DNA from: Colletes latitarsis
Taxonomy: Eukaryota; Arthropoda; Insecta; Hymenoptera; Colletidae
Assembly (NCBI RefSeq): GCF_051014445.1
Contig: NW_027488368.1
Coordinates: forward strand, 22,480,001-22,544,000
Reading direction: 5' to 3'
DNA length: 64,000 nucleotides
Part shown: positions 38,585 to 50,842 of the stretch, one piece after another
Layout: every line of letters begins with the position of its first letter
Numbering within the stretch: position 1 is the stretch's first letter
Program-made: the position numbers and the translations under genes
Notes under the pieces: model-generated
Seen by the model: the letters and a program-made list of their open reading frames with translations, nothing else
Told to the model about the DNA's origin: nothing
The model's database searches: none

Positions 38585-41500
38585 TTAAACCTGGTTTTGA
38601 TCAATATTTTATAGGATAGCGCTTGTTAGGTCTGGGATAGGTCTGGGATTTGCCCTCATCAGTGTCATACTTTCGCAGTTTTAACATACATGTTGACCTA
38701 ATCGTGGGTTTTTTCTGCTTTGGATCACGTAGTAAAGTGGTACCACACTAAAACAGTCCATTAAACCTGGTTTCGATCAATATTTTAGAGGATAACGCGT
38801 GTTAGGTCTTGGTTAGGCCTGGGATTTGCCCTCATCAGTGTCATACTTTCGCAGTTTTAACATACGTGTTGACCTGATCGAGGGTTTTTTCTGCATTGGA
38901 TCACGTAGAAAAGTGGTGCCACACTAAAACAGTCGATTAAACCTGGTTTCGATCAATATTTTTGTGGATAACGCATGTTACGTCTAGGTTAGGTCTGGGA
39001 TTTGCTGTCATCAGGCTCATACTTTCGCATATTTCTCGTTCTTGTTGGCTAGATCCTGGGCTTCCACTGGTTTGGATCACGTAGTAATGTGATGCCACAC
39101 TGAAACAGTCAATTAAACCTGCTCTTGATAAATATTTTAGAGGATAACGCATGTTAGGTCTGGGTTGGGTCTAGGATTTGCCCTAATCAGGCTCATAACT
39201 TCGCATATTTTTCATACTTCATGGCTAGATCCTGGGCTTTGTCTGGATTGGATCACGTAGTAATGTGGTACCACACTGAAACAGTCCATTAATCCTGGTT
39301 TCGATCAATATTTTAGAGGATAACGCAAGTTATGTCTGGGATAGGTCTGGGATTTGCCCTCATCAGGCTCATACTTTCGCGTTTTTCACATACTTGTTGA
39401 ACAGATCCTGGGTTTTTTCTGGTTTGGATCGCGTAGTAATGTGGTGCCACACTGAAACAGTCGATTAAATCTGGTTTCGATCAATATTTTTGAGGATAAC
39501 GCATATTAGGTCTAGGTTAGACCTGGGATTTGCCCTCATCAGTGTCATACTTTCGCAGTTTTAACATACATGTTGACCTAATCGAGGGTTTTTTCTGCTT
39601 TGGATCTCGTAGTAAAGTCGTACCACACTAAAACAGTCAATTAAACCTGGTTTCGATCAATATTTTAGAGGACAACGCAAGTTAGGTCTGGGATAGGTCT
39701 GGGATTTGACCTCATCAGACTCATACTTTCGCATTCTTCACATACTTGTTGAACGGATCCTGGGATTTTTTCTGGTTTGGACCACGTAGTAATGTGGTAC
39801 CACACTGAAACAGTCGATTAAACCCGGTTTCGATCAATATTTTTGTGGATAACGCATGTTACGTCTAGGTTAGGCCTGGGATTTGCCCTCATCAGTGTCA
39901 TACTTTCGCAGTTTTAACATACATGTTGACCTAATCGTGGGTTTTTTCTGCTTTGGATCACGTAGTAAAGTGGTACCACACTAAAACAGTCAATTAAACC
40001 TGGTTTCGATCAATATTTTAGAGGACAACGCATGTTAGGTCGAGGTTAGGCCTGGGATTTGCCCTTATCAGACTCATACTTTCGCATTCTTCACATACTT
40101 GTTGAACGGATCCTGGGATTTTTTCTGGTTTGGACCACGTAGTAATGTGGTACCACACTGAAACAGTCGATTAAACCTGGTTTCGATCAATATTTTTGTG
40201 GATAACGCATGTTACGTCTAGGTTAGGTCTGGGATTTGCTCTCATCAGGCTCATTCTTTCGCATATTTCTCATACTTCATGGCTAGATCCTGGGCTATTT
40301 CTGGATTGCATCACGTAGTAATATAGTACCACACTGAAACAGTCAATTAAACCTGGTTTCCATCAATATTTTAGAGGACAACGCAAGTTAGGTCTGGGAT
40401 AGGTCTGGGATTTGCCCTCATCAGACTCGTACTTTCGCATATTTCTCATAATTGATGGCAAGATTCTGGGCCTTTTCTGGTTTGGATCACGTAGTAATGT
40501 GGTACCACACTGAAACAGTCGATTAAACCTGGTTTTGATCAATATTTTATAGGATAGCGCTTGTTAGGTCTGGGATAGGTCTGGGATTTGCCCTCATCAG
40601 TGTCATACTTTCGCAGTTTTAACATACATGTTGACCTAATCGTGGGTTTTTTCTGCTTTGGATCACGTAGTAAAGTGGTACCACACTAAAACAGTCCATT
40701 AAACCTGGTTTCGATCAATATTTTAGAGGATAACGCATGTTAGGTCGAGGTTAGGCCTGGGATTTGCCCTTATCAGATTCGTACTTTCGCATTCTTCACA
40801 TACTTGATGTCCAGATTCTGGGCCTTTTCTGGTTTGGATCACGTAGTAATGTGGTACCACACTGAAACAGTCAATTAAACCTTGTTTCCATCAATATTTT
40901 AGAGGACAACGCATGTTAGGTCTAGGTTGGGCTTGGGATTTGCCCTCATCAGGGTCATACCTTCACAGTTTTAACATACATATTGACCTGATCGAGGGTT
41001 TTTTCTGCTTTGGATCACGTAGTAAAGTGGTACCACACTGAAACAGTCAATTAAACCTGGTATCCATCAATATTTTAGAGGACAACGCATGTTAGGTCTA
41101 GGTTAGGCCTGGGATTTGCCCTCATCAGTGTCATACTTTCGCAGTTTTAATATACATGTTGACCTAATCGAGGGTTTTTTCTGCTTTGGATCACGTAGTA
41201 AAGTGGTACCACACTAAAACAGTCAATTAAACCTGGTTTCGATCAATATTTTAGAGGACAACGCATGTTAGGTCGAGGTTAGGCCTGGGATTTGCCCTTA
41301 TCAGACTCATACTTTCGCATTCTTCACATACTTGTTGAACGGATCCTGGGTTTTTTCTGGATTGGATCAGGTAAAAATGTGGTACCACAATGAAACAGTC
41401 GATTAAACCTGGTTTCGATCAATATTTTAGAGAATAATTCATGTTAGGTCTAAGTTAGGTCTGGGATTTGCTCTCATCAGGCTCATACTTTCGCATATTT

Positions 41501-43013
41501 GTCATTCTTGTTGGCCAGATCCTAGGCTTCCACTGGTTTGGATCACGTAGTAATGTGATGCCACACTGAAACAGTCAATTAGACCTGGTCTTGATAAATA
41601 TTTTAGAGGATAACGCATGTTAGGTCTGGGTTAGGACTAGGATTTGCCCTAATGAGGCTCATAATTTCGCATATTTCTCATACTTCATGGCTAGATCCTG
41701 GGCTTTTTCTGATTTGGATCACGCAGTAATGTGGTACCACACTGAAACAGTCCATTAAACCTGGTTTCGATCAATATTTTAGAGAATAATTCATGTTAGG
41801 TCTAAGTTAGGTCTGGGATTTGCTCTCATCAGGCTCATACTTTCGCATATTTGTCATTCTTGTTGGCCAGATCCTGGGCTTCCACTGGTTTGGATCACGT
41901 AGTAATGTGATGCCACACTAAAACAGTCAATTAAACCTGGTTTCGATCAATATTTTAGAGGACAACGCATGTTAGGTCGAGGTTAGGCCTGGGATTTGCC
42001 CTTATCAGACTCATACTTTCGCATTCTTCACATACTTGTTGAACGGATCCTGGGTTTTTTCTGGATTGGATCAGGTAGTAATGTGGTACCACACTGAAAC
42101 AGTCGATTAAACCTGGTTTCGATCAATATTTTGGAGGATAACGCAAGTTATGTCTGGGATAGGTCTGGGATTTGCCCTCATCAGGCTCATACTTTCGCGT
42201 TTGTCACATACTTGTTGAACAGATCCTGGGTTTTTTCTGGATTGGATCAGGTAGTAATGTGGTACCACAATGAAACAGTCGATTAAACCTGGTTTCGATC
42301 GATATTTTAGAGGATAACGCAAGTTATGTCTGGGATAGGTCTGGGGATTTGCCCTCATCAGGCTCATACTTTCGCGTTTTTCACATACTTGTTGAACAGA
42401 TCCTGGGTTTTTTCTGGTTTGGATCCCGTAGTAATGTGGTACCACACTGAAACAGTCCATTAAACCTGGCTTCGATCAATATTTTAGAGGATAACGCATG
42501 TTAGGTCTAGGTTAGGCCTGGGATTTGCCCTCATCAGGGTCATACCTTCACAGTTTTAACATACATTTTGACCTGATCGAGGGTTTTTTCTGCTTTGGAT
42601 CACGTAGTAAAGTGGTACCACACTGAAACAGTCAATTAAACCTGGTATCCATCAATATTTTAGAGGACAACGCATGTTAGGTCTAGGTTAGGCCTGGGAT
42701 TTGCCCTCATCAGTGTCATACTTTCGCAGTTTTAATATACATGTTGACCTAATCGAGGGTTTTTTCTGCTTTGGATCACGTAGTAAAGTGGTACCACACT
42801 AAAACAGTCAATTAAACCTGGTTTCGATCAATATTTTAGAGGACAACGCATGTTAGCTCGAGGTTAGGCCTGGGATTTGCCCTTATCAGACTCATACTTT
42901 CGCATTCTTCACATACTTGTTGAACGGATCCTGGGTTTTTTCTGGTTTGGACCACGTAGTAATGTGGTACAACACTGAAACAGTCGATTAAACCTGGTTT
43001 CGATCAATATTTT
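38571..43013. repeat. long higher-order repeat, fourth copy
   Basis: Follows 32945-34884 at 5626 bp, then 35415-36660 at 5098 bp (three monomers fewer), then 37013-38240 at 4746 bp (a further dimer fewer). Substitutions between copies are sparse. Near 43013 the match ends and monomers resembling the left of the window ('cacacttcacatactcg') follow. Confidence 0.88.
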
Positions 43014-43309
43014 TGTGGATAACGCATGTTAGGTCTGGGATAGGTCTGGGATTTGCCCTCATCAGACTCATACTTTCGCACACTTCACATACTCGTTGAA
43101 CAGATCCTGGGTTATTTTCTGGTTTGTATCACATAGTAATGTGGTACCACACTGAAACAGTCGATTAAACCAGGTTTCGATCAATATTTTTGAGGATAAC
43201 GCATGTTAGGTCTAGGTTAGGCCTGGGATTTTCACTCATCAGACTCATACTTTCGCATTCTCCACATACTTGTTGAACGGATCCTGGGTTTTTTCTGGTT
43301 TGGTTCACG

Positions 43310-45029
43310 TAGTAATGTGGTACCACACTGAAACAGTCCATTAAACCTGGTTTCGATCAATATTTTAGAGAATAATTCATGTTAGGTCTAGGTTAGGTCT
43401 GGGATTTGCTCTCATCAGGCTCATTCTTTTGCATATTTCTCATACTTCATGGCTAGATCCTGGGCTATTTCTGGATTGCATCACGTAGTAATATAGTACC
43501 ACACTGAAACAGTCAATTAAACCTGGTTTCGATCAATATTTTAGAGGATAACGCAAGGTATGTCAGGGATAGATCTGGGGATTTGCCCACATCAGGATCA
43601 TACTTTCGCATTTTTCACATACTTGTTGAACAGATACTGGGTTTTTTCTGGTTTGGATCACGTAGTAATGTGGTACCACACTGAAACAGTCCATTAAACC
43701 TGGTTTCGATCAATATTTTAGAGGATAACGCATGTTAAGTCTAGGTTAGCCCTGGGATTTGCCCTCATCAGGGTCATATTTTCGCGTTCTTCACATACTT
43801 GTTGAACAGATCCTGGGTTTTTTCTAGTTTGGATCATGTAGTATTGTGGTACCACACTGAAACAGTCCATTAAACCTGGTTTCGATCAATATTTTAGAGG
43901 ATAACGCGTGTTAGGTCTGGGTTAGGACTAGGATTTGCCCTAATGAGGCTCATAATTTCGCATATTTCTCATACTTCATGGCTAGATCCTGGGCTTTTTC
44001 TGATTTGGATCACGCAGTAATGTGGTACCACACTGAAACAGTCCATTAAACCTGGTTTCGATCAATATTTTAGAGAATAATTCATGTTAGGTCTAGGTTA
44101 GGTCTGGGATTTGCTCTCATCAGGCTTATACTTTCGCATATTTGTCATTCTTGTTGGCCAGATCCTGGGCTTCCACTGGTTTGGATCACGTAGTAATGTG
44201 ATGCCACACTAAAACAGTCAATTAAACCTGGTTTCGATCAATATTTTAGAGGACAACGCATGTTAGGTCGAGGTTAGGCCTGGGATTTGCCCTTATCAGA
44301 CTCATACTTTCGCATTCTTCACATACTTGTTGAACGGATCCTGGGTTTTTTCTGGATTGGATTAGGTAGTAATGTGGTACCACACTGAAACAGTCGATTA
44401 AACCTGGTTTCGATCAATATTTTGGAGGATAACGCAAGTTATGTCTGGGATACGTCTGGGATTTGCCCTCATCAGGCTCATACTTTCGCGTTTGTCACAT
44501 ACTTGTTGAACAGATCCTGGGTTTTTTCTGGCTTGGATCAGGTAGTAATGTGGTACCACAATGAAACAGTCGATTAAACCTGGTTTCGATCGATATTTTA
44601 GAGGATAACGCAAGTTATGTCTGGGATAGGTCTGGGGATTTGCCCTCATCAGGCTCATACTTTCGCGTTTTTCACATTCTTGTTGAACAGATCCTGGGTT
44701 TTTTCTGGTTTGGATCACGTAGTAATGTGGTACCACACTGAGACAGTCCATTAAACCTGGTTTCGATCAATATTTTAGAGAATAACTCATGTTAGGTCTA
44801 GGTTAGGTCTGGGATTAGCTCTCATCAGGCTGGTACTTTCGCATAATTCTCATACTTGATGGCCAGATCCTGGGCTCCCACTGGTTTGGATCACGTAGTA
44901 AAGTGGTACCACACTGAAACAGTCAATTAAACATGGTATCCATCAATATTTTAGAGGACAACGCATGTTAGGTCTAGGTTAGGCCTGGGATTTGCCCTCA
45001 TCAGTGTCATACTTTCGCAGTTTTAATAT
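43310..45029. repeat. higher-order block H1, copy 1
   Basis: About 9.8 monomers repeated at 49123-50842 at 5813 bp (33 monomers plus 5). Few differences are visible, such as 'cagatcctgg' versus 'cagaccctgg' near 44691 and 50504. It contains the rare 'atttcgatcgatattttag'-type monomer. Confidence 0.92.
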
Positions 45030-46194
45030 ACATGTTGACCTAATGGAGGGTTTTTTCTGGTTTGGATCACGTAGTAAAGAGGTACCACACTAAAACAGTC
45101 AATTAAACCTGGTTTCGATCAATATTTTAGAGGACAACGCATGTTAGGTCGAGGTTAGGCCTGGGATTTGCCCCTATCAGACTCATACTTTCGCATTCTT
45201 CACATACTTGTTGAACGGATCCTGGGTTTTTTCTGGTTTGGACCACGTAGTAATGTGGTACCACACTGAAACAGTCGATTAAACCTGGTTTCGATCAATA
45301 TTTTTGAGGATAACGCATGTTAGGTCTAGGTTAGGCCTGGGATTATCACTCATCAGACTCATACTTTCGCATTCTTCACATACTTGTTGAACGGATCCTG
45401 GGTTTTTTCTGGTTTGGATCACGTAGTAATGTGGTACCAGACTGAAACATTCAATTAAACCTGGTCTTGATATATATTTGAGAGGATAACGCATGTTAGG
45501 TCTGGGTAAGGTCTAGGATTTGCCATCATCAGGCTCATATTTTCGCATTTTTCACATACTTGTAGAACAGATCCCTGGCTTTTTCAGGTTTGTATCACGT
45601 AGTAATGTGGTACCACACTGAAACAGTCAATTAAACCTGGTTTTGATCAATATTTTACAGGATATCGCAAGTTATGTCTGCGATAGGTCTGGGATTTGCC
45701 CACATCAGGATCATACTTTCACATTTTTCACATACTTGTTGAACAGACCCTGGGTTTTTTCTGGTTTGGATCACGCAGTAATGTGGTACCACACTGAAAC
45801 AGTCCATTAAACCTGGTTTCGATCAATATTTTAGAGGATAACGCAAGTTATGTCTGGGATAGGCCTGGGATTTGCCCTCATCAGTGTCATACTTTCGCAG
45901 TTTTAACATACATGTTGACCTAATCGAGGGTTTTTTCTGCTTTGGATCGCGTAGTAATGTGGTACCACACTGAAACAGTCAATTAAACCTGGTTTTGATC
46001 AATATTTTAGAGGATATCGCAAGTTATGTCTGCGATAGGTCTGGGATTTGCCCACATCAGGATCATACTTTCGCATTTTTCACATACTTGTAGAACAGAT
46101 CCCTGGCTTTTTCAGGTTTGTATCACGTAGTAATGTGGTACCACACTGAAACAGTCCATTAAACCTGGTTTCGATCAATATTTTAGAGAATAAT
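45030..46194. repeat. monomers present only in the first H copy
   Basis: Roughly seven ordinary monomers with no counterpart at the matching place in the second H copy; the H1 and H2 offsets differ by 1232 bp, exactly seven monomers. It includes 'gatatcgcaagttatgtctg' variants near 45661 and 46011. Confidence 0.85.
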
Positions 46195-49100
46195 TCATGT
46201 TAGGTCTAGGTTAGGCCTGGGATTTGCCCTCATCAGTGTCATACTTTCGCAGTTTTAACATACATGTTGACCTAATCGAGGGTTTTTTCTGCTTTGGATC
46301 ACGTAGTAAAGTGGTACCACACTAAAACAGTCCATTAAACCTGTTTCCGATCAATATTTTAGAGGATAACGCATGTTAGGTCGAGATTAGGCCTGGGATT
46401 TGCCCTCATCAGTGTCATACTTTCGCAGTTTTAATATACATGTTGACCTAATCGAGGGTTTTCTCTGCTTTGGATCACGGAGTAAAGTGGTACCACACTG
46501 AAACAGTCGATTAAACCTGGTTTCGATCAATATTTTGGAGGATAACGCAAGCTATGTCTGGGATAGGTCTGGGATTTGCCCTCATCAGGCTCATACTTTC
46601 GCGTTTGTCACATACTTGTTGAACAGATCCTGGGTTTTTTCTGGATTGGATCAGGTAGCAATGTGGTACCACAATGAAACAGTCGATTAAACCTGGTTTC
46701 GATCAATATTTTAGAGGATAACGCAAGTTATGTCTGGGATAGGTCTGGGATTTGCCCTCATCAGGCTCATACCTTCGCGTTTTTCACATACTTCTTGAAC
46801 AAATCCTGGGTTTTTTCTGGTTTGGATCGCGTAGTAATGTGGTACCACACTGAAACAGTCAATTAAACCTGGTTTTGATCAATATTTTAGAGGATATCGC
46901 AAGTTATGTCTGCGATAGGTCTGGGATTTGCCCACATCAGGATCATACTTTCACATTTTTCACATACTTGTTGAACAGACCCTGGGTTTTTTCTGGTTTG
47001 GATCACGCAGTAATGTGGTACCACACTGAAACAGTCCATTAAACCTGGTTTCGATCAATATTTTATAGGATAGCGCATGTTACGTCTTGGTTAGGTCTGG
47101 GATTTGCTCACATTAGGCTCGTATTTTCGCATATTTCTCATAGTTGATGGCCAGATCCTGGGTTTTTTCTAGTTTGGATCATGTAGTATTGTGGTACCAC
47201 ACTGAAACAGTCCATTAAACCTGGTTTCGATCAATATTTTAGAGAATAACGCATGTTAGGTCTAGGTTAGGTCTGGGATTTGCTCTCATCGGGCTCATTC
47301 TTTCGCATATTTCTCATACTTCATGGCTAGATCCTGGGCTTTTTCTGGATTGGATCACGTAGAAATGTGGTACCACACTGAAACAGTCCATTAAACCTGG
47401 TTTCGATCAATATTTTAGAGAATAACGCATGTTAGGTCTAGGTTAGGTCTGGGATTTGCTCTCATCGGGCTCATTCATTCGCATATTTCTCATACTTCAT
47501 GGCTAGATCCTGGGTTTTTTTCTGGTTTGGATCACGTAGTAATGTGGTACCACACTGAAACAGTCCATTAAACCTGGTTTCGATCAATATTTTAGAGAAT
47601 AACTCATGTTAGGTCTAGGTTAGGTCTGGGATTTGCTCTCATCGGGCTCACTCTTTCGCATATTTCTCATACTTCATGGCTAGATCCTGGGCTATTTCTG
47701 GATTGCATCATGTAGTAATGTAGTACCACCCTGAAACAGTCAATTAAACCTGGTTTCCATCAATATTTTAGAGGACAACGCAAGTTAGGTCTGGGATAGG
47801 TCTGGGATTTGCCCACATCAGGCTCGTATTTTCGCATATTTCTCATAGTTGATGGCCAGATTCTGGGCTTTATCTGGTTTGGATCACGTAGTAATGTGGT
47901 ACCACACTGAAACAGTCCATTAAACCTGGTTTCGATCAATATTTTAGAGGATAACGCAAGTTAGGTCTGGGATAGGTGTGGGATTTGCCCTCATCAGGGT
48001 CATATTTTCGCATTTTTCACATACCTGTAGTACGGATCCCATGCTTTTTCCGGTTTTGGATCACGTAGTAATGTGGTACCACACTGAAACAGTCCATTAA
48101 ACGTGGTTTCGATGAATATTTTAGATGTTAACGCAAGTTATGTCTGGGATAGGTCTGGGATTTGCCCTCGTCAGGCTCATAGTTTCGCGTTTCTTACATA
48201 CTTGTAGAACAGATCCTGGGTTTTTTCAGGTTTGGATCACGTAGTAATGTGGTTCCACACTGAAACGTTCAATTAAACCTGGTCTTGATAATTATTTTAG
48301 AGGGTAACGCATGTTATGTCTGGGTTAGGTCTAGGATTTGCTCTCAGCAGGCTCATACTTTCGCATATTTCTCATACTTGATGGCTAGATCCTGGGCTTT
48401 TTCTGGATTGGATCACGCAGTAATGTGGTACCACTCTGAAACAGTCGATTAAACCTGGTTTCGATCAATATTTTAGAGGATAACGCAAGTTATGTCTGCG
48501 ATAGGTCTGGGATTTGCCCTCGTCAGGCTCATACTTCCTCATTCTTCACATACTTGTTGTACAGAACCTGGGTTTTTTTCTGGTTTGGATCACGTAGTAA
48601 TGTGGTACCACACTGAAACAGTCCATTAAACCTGGTTTCGATCACTATTTTAGAGAATAACACATGTTAGGTCTAGGTTAGGTCTGGGATTTGCTCTCAT
48701 CAGGCTGGTACTTTCGCATATTTCTCATACTTGATGGCCAGATCCTGGGCTTCCACTGGTTTGGATCACGTAGTAATGTGATGCCACACTGAAACAGTCC
48801 ATTAAACCTGGTTTCGATCAATATTTTAGAGAATAACTCATGTTAGGTCTAGGTTAGGTCTGGGATTTGCTCTCATCAGGCTGGTACTTTCGCATATTTC
48901 TCATACTTGATGGCCAGATCCTAGGCTTCCACTGGTTTGGATCACGTAGTAATGTGATGCCACAATGAAACTGTCAATTAAACCTGGTCTTGACAAATAT
49001 TTTAGAGGATACCGCATGTTAGAACTGGGTTAGGTCTAGGGTTTGCCCTAATCAGGCTCATAATTTCGCATATTTCTCATACTTCATGGCTAGATCCTGG

Positions 49101-49236
49101 GCTTTTTCTGGTTTGGATCACGCAGTAATGTGGTACCACACTGAAACAGTCCATTAAACCTGGTTTCGATCAATATTTTAGAGAATAATTCATGTTAGGT
49201 CTAGGTTAGGTCTGGGATTTGCTCTCATCAGGCTCA
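46195..49236. repeat. higher-order block H2, copy 1
   Basis: About 17 monomers repeated at 50776-53817 at 4581 bp (26 monomers plus 5). The copies are nearly identical by eye; one difference is 'gatcaggtagc' near 46650 versus 'gatctggtagc'. Runs of adjacent near-identical monomers occur inside it at 47221, 47397 and 47574. Confidence 0.93.
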
Positions 49237-50842
49237 TTCTTTTGCATATTTCTCATACTTCATGGCTAGATCCTGGGCTATTTCTGGATTGCATCACGTA
49301 GTAATATAGTACCACACTGAAACAGTCAATTAAACCTGGTTTCGATCAATATTTTAGAGGATAACGCAAGGTATGTCAGGGATAGATCTGGGGATTTGCC
49401 CACATCAGGATCATACTTTCGCATTTTTCACATACTTGTTGAACAGATACTGGGTTTTTTCTGGTTTGGATCACGTAGTAATGTGGTACCACACTGAAAC
49501 AGTCCATTAAACCTGGTTTCGATCAATATTTTAGAGGATAACGCATGTTAAGTCTAGGTTAGCCCTGGGATTTGCCCTCATCAGGGTCATATTTTCGCGT
49601 TCTTCACATACTTGTTGAACAGATCCTGGGTTTTTTCTAGTTTGGATCATGTAGTATTGTGGTACCACACTGAAACAGTCCATTAAACCTGGTTTCGATC
49701 AATATTTTAGAGGATAACGCGTGTTAGGTCTGGGTTAGGACTAGGATTTGCCCTAATGAGGCTCATAATTTCGCATATTTCTCATACTTCATGGCTAGAT
49801 CCTGGGCTTTTTCTGATTTGGATCACGCAGTAATGTGGTACCACACTGAAACAGTCCATTAAACCTGGTTTCGATCAATATTTTAGAGAATAATTCATGT
49901 TAGGTCTAGGTTAGGTCTGGGATTTGCTCTCATCAGGCTTATACTTTCGCATATTTGTCATTCTTGTTGGCCAGATCCTGGGCTTCCACTGGTTTGGATC
50001 ACGTAGTAATGTGATGCCACACTAAAACAGTCAATTAAACCTGGTTTCGATCAATATTTTAGAGGACAACGCATGTTAGGTCGAGGTTAGGCCTGGGATT
50101 TGCCCTTATCAGACTCATACTTTCGCATTCTTCACATACTTGTTGAACGGATCCTGGGTTTTTTCTGGATTGGATTAGGTAGTAATGTGGTACCACACTG
50201 AAACAGTCGATTAAACCTGGTTTCGATCAATATTTTGGAGGATAACGCAAGTTATGTCTGGGATACGTCTGGGATTTGCCCTCATCAGGCTCATACTTTC
50301 GCGTTTGTCACATACTTGTTGAACAGATCCTGGGTTTTTTCTGGCTTGGATCAGGTAGTAATGTGGTACCACAATGAAACAGTCGATTAAACCTGGTTTC
50401 GATCGATATTTTAGAGGATAACGCAAGTTATGTCTGGGATAGGTCTGGGGATTTGCCCTCATCAGGCTCATACTTTCGCGTTTTTCACATTCTTGTTGAA
50501 CAGACCCTGGGTTTTTTCTGGTTTGGATCACGTAGTAATGTGGTACCACACTGAGACAGTCCATTAAACCTGGTTTCGATCAATATTTTAGAGAATAACT
50601 CATGTTAGGTCTAGGTTAGGTCTGGGATTAGCTCTCATCAGGCTGGTACTTTCGCATAATTCTCATACTTGATGGCCAGATCCTGGGCTCCCACTGGTTT
50701 GGATCACGTAGTAAAGTGGTACCACACTGAAACAGTCAATTAAACATGGTATCCATCAATATTTTAGAGGACAACGCATGTTAGGTCTAGGTTAGGCCTG
50801 GGATTTGCCCTCATCAGTGTCATACTTTCGCAGTTTTAACAT
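49123..50842. repeat. higher-order block H1, copy 2
   Basis: Near-identical copy of 43310-45029, joined directly to H2 copy 2. The join falls inside shared monomer sequence around 'actttcgcagttttaa', so no foreign bases mark it. Confidence 0.92.
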
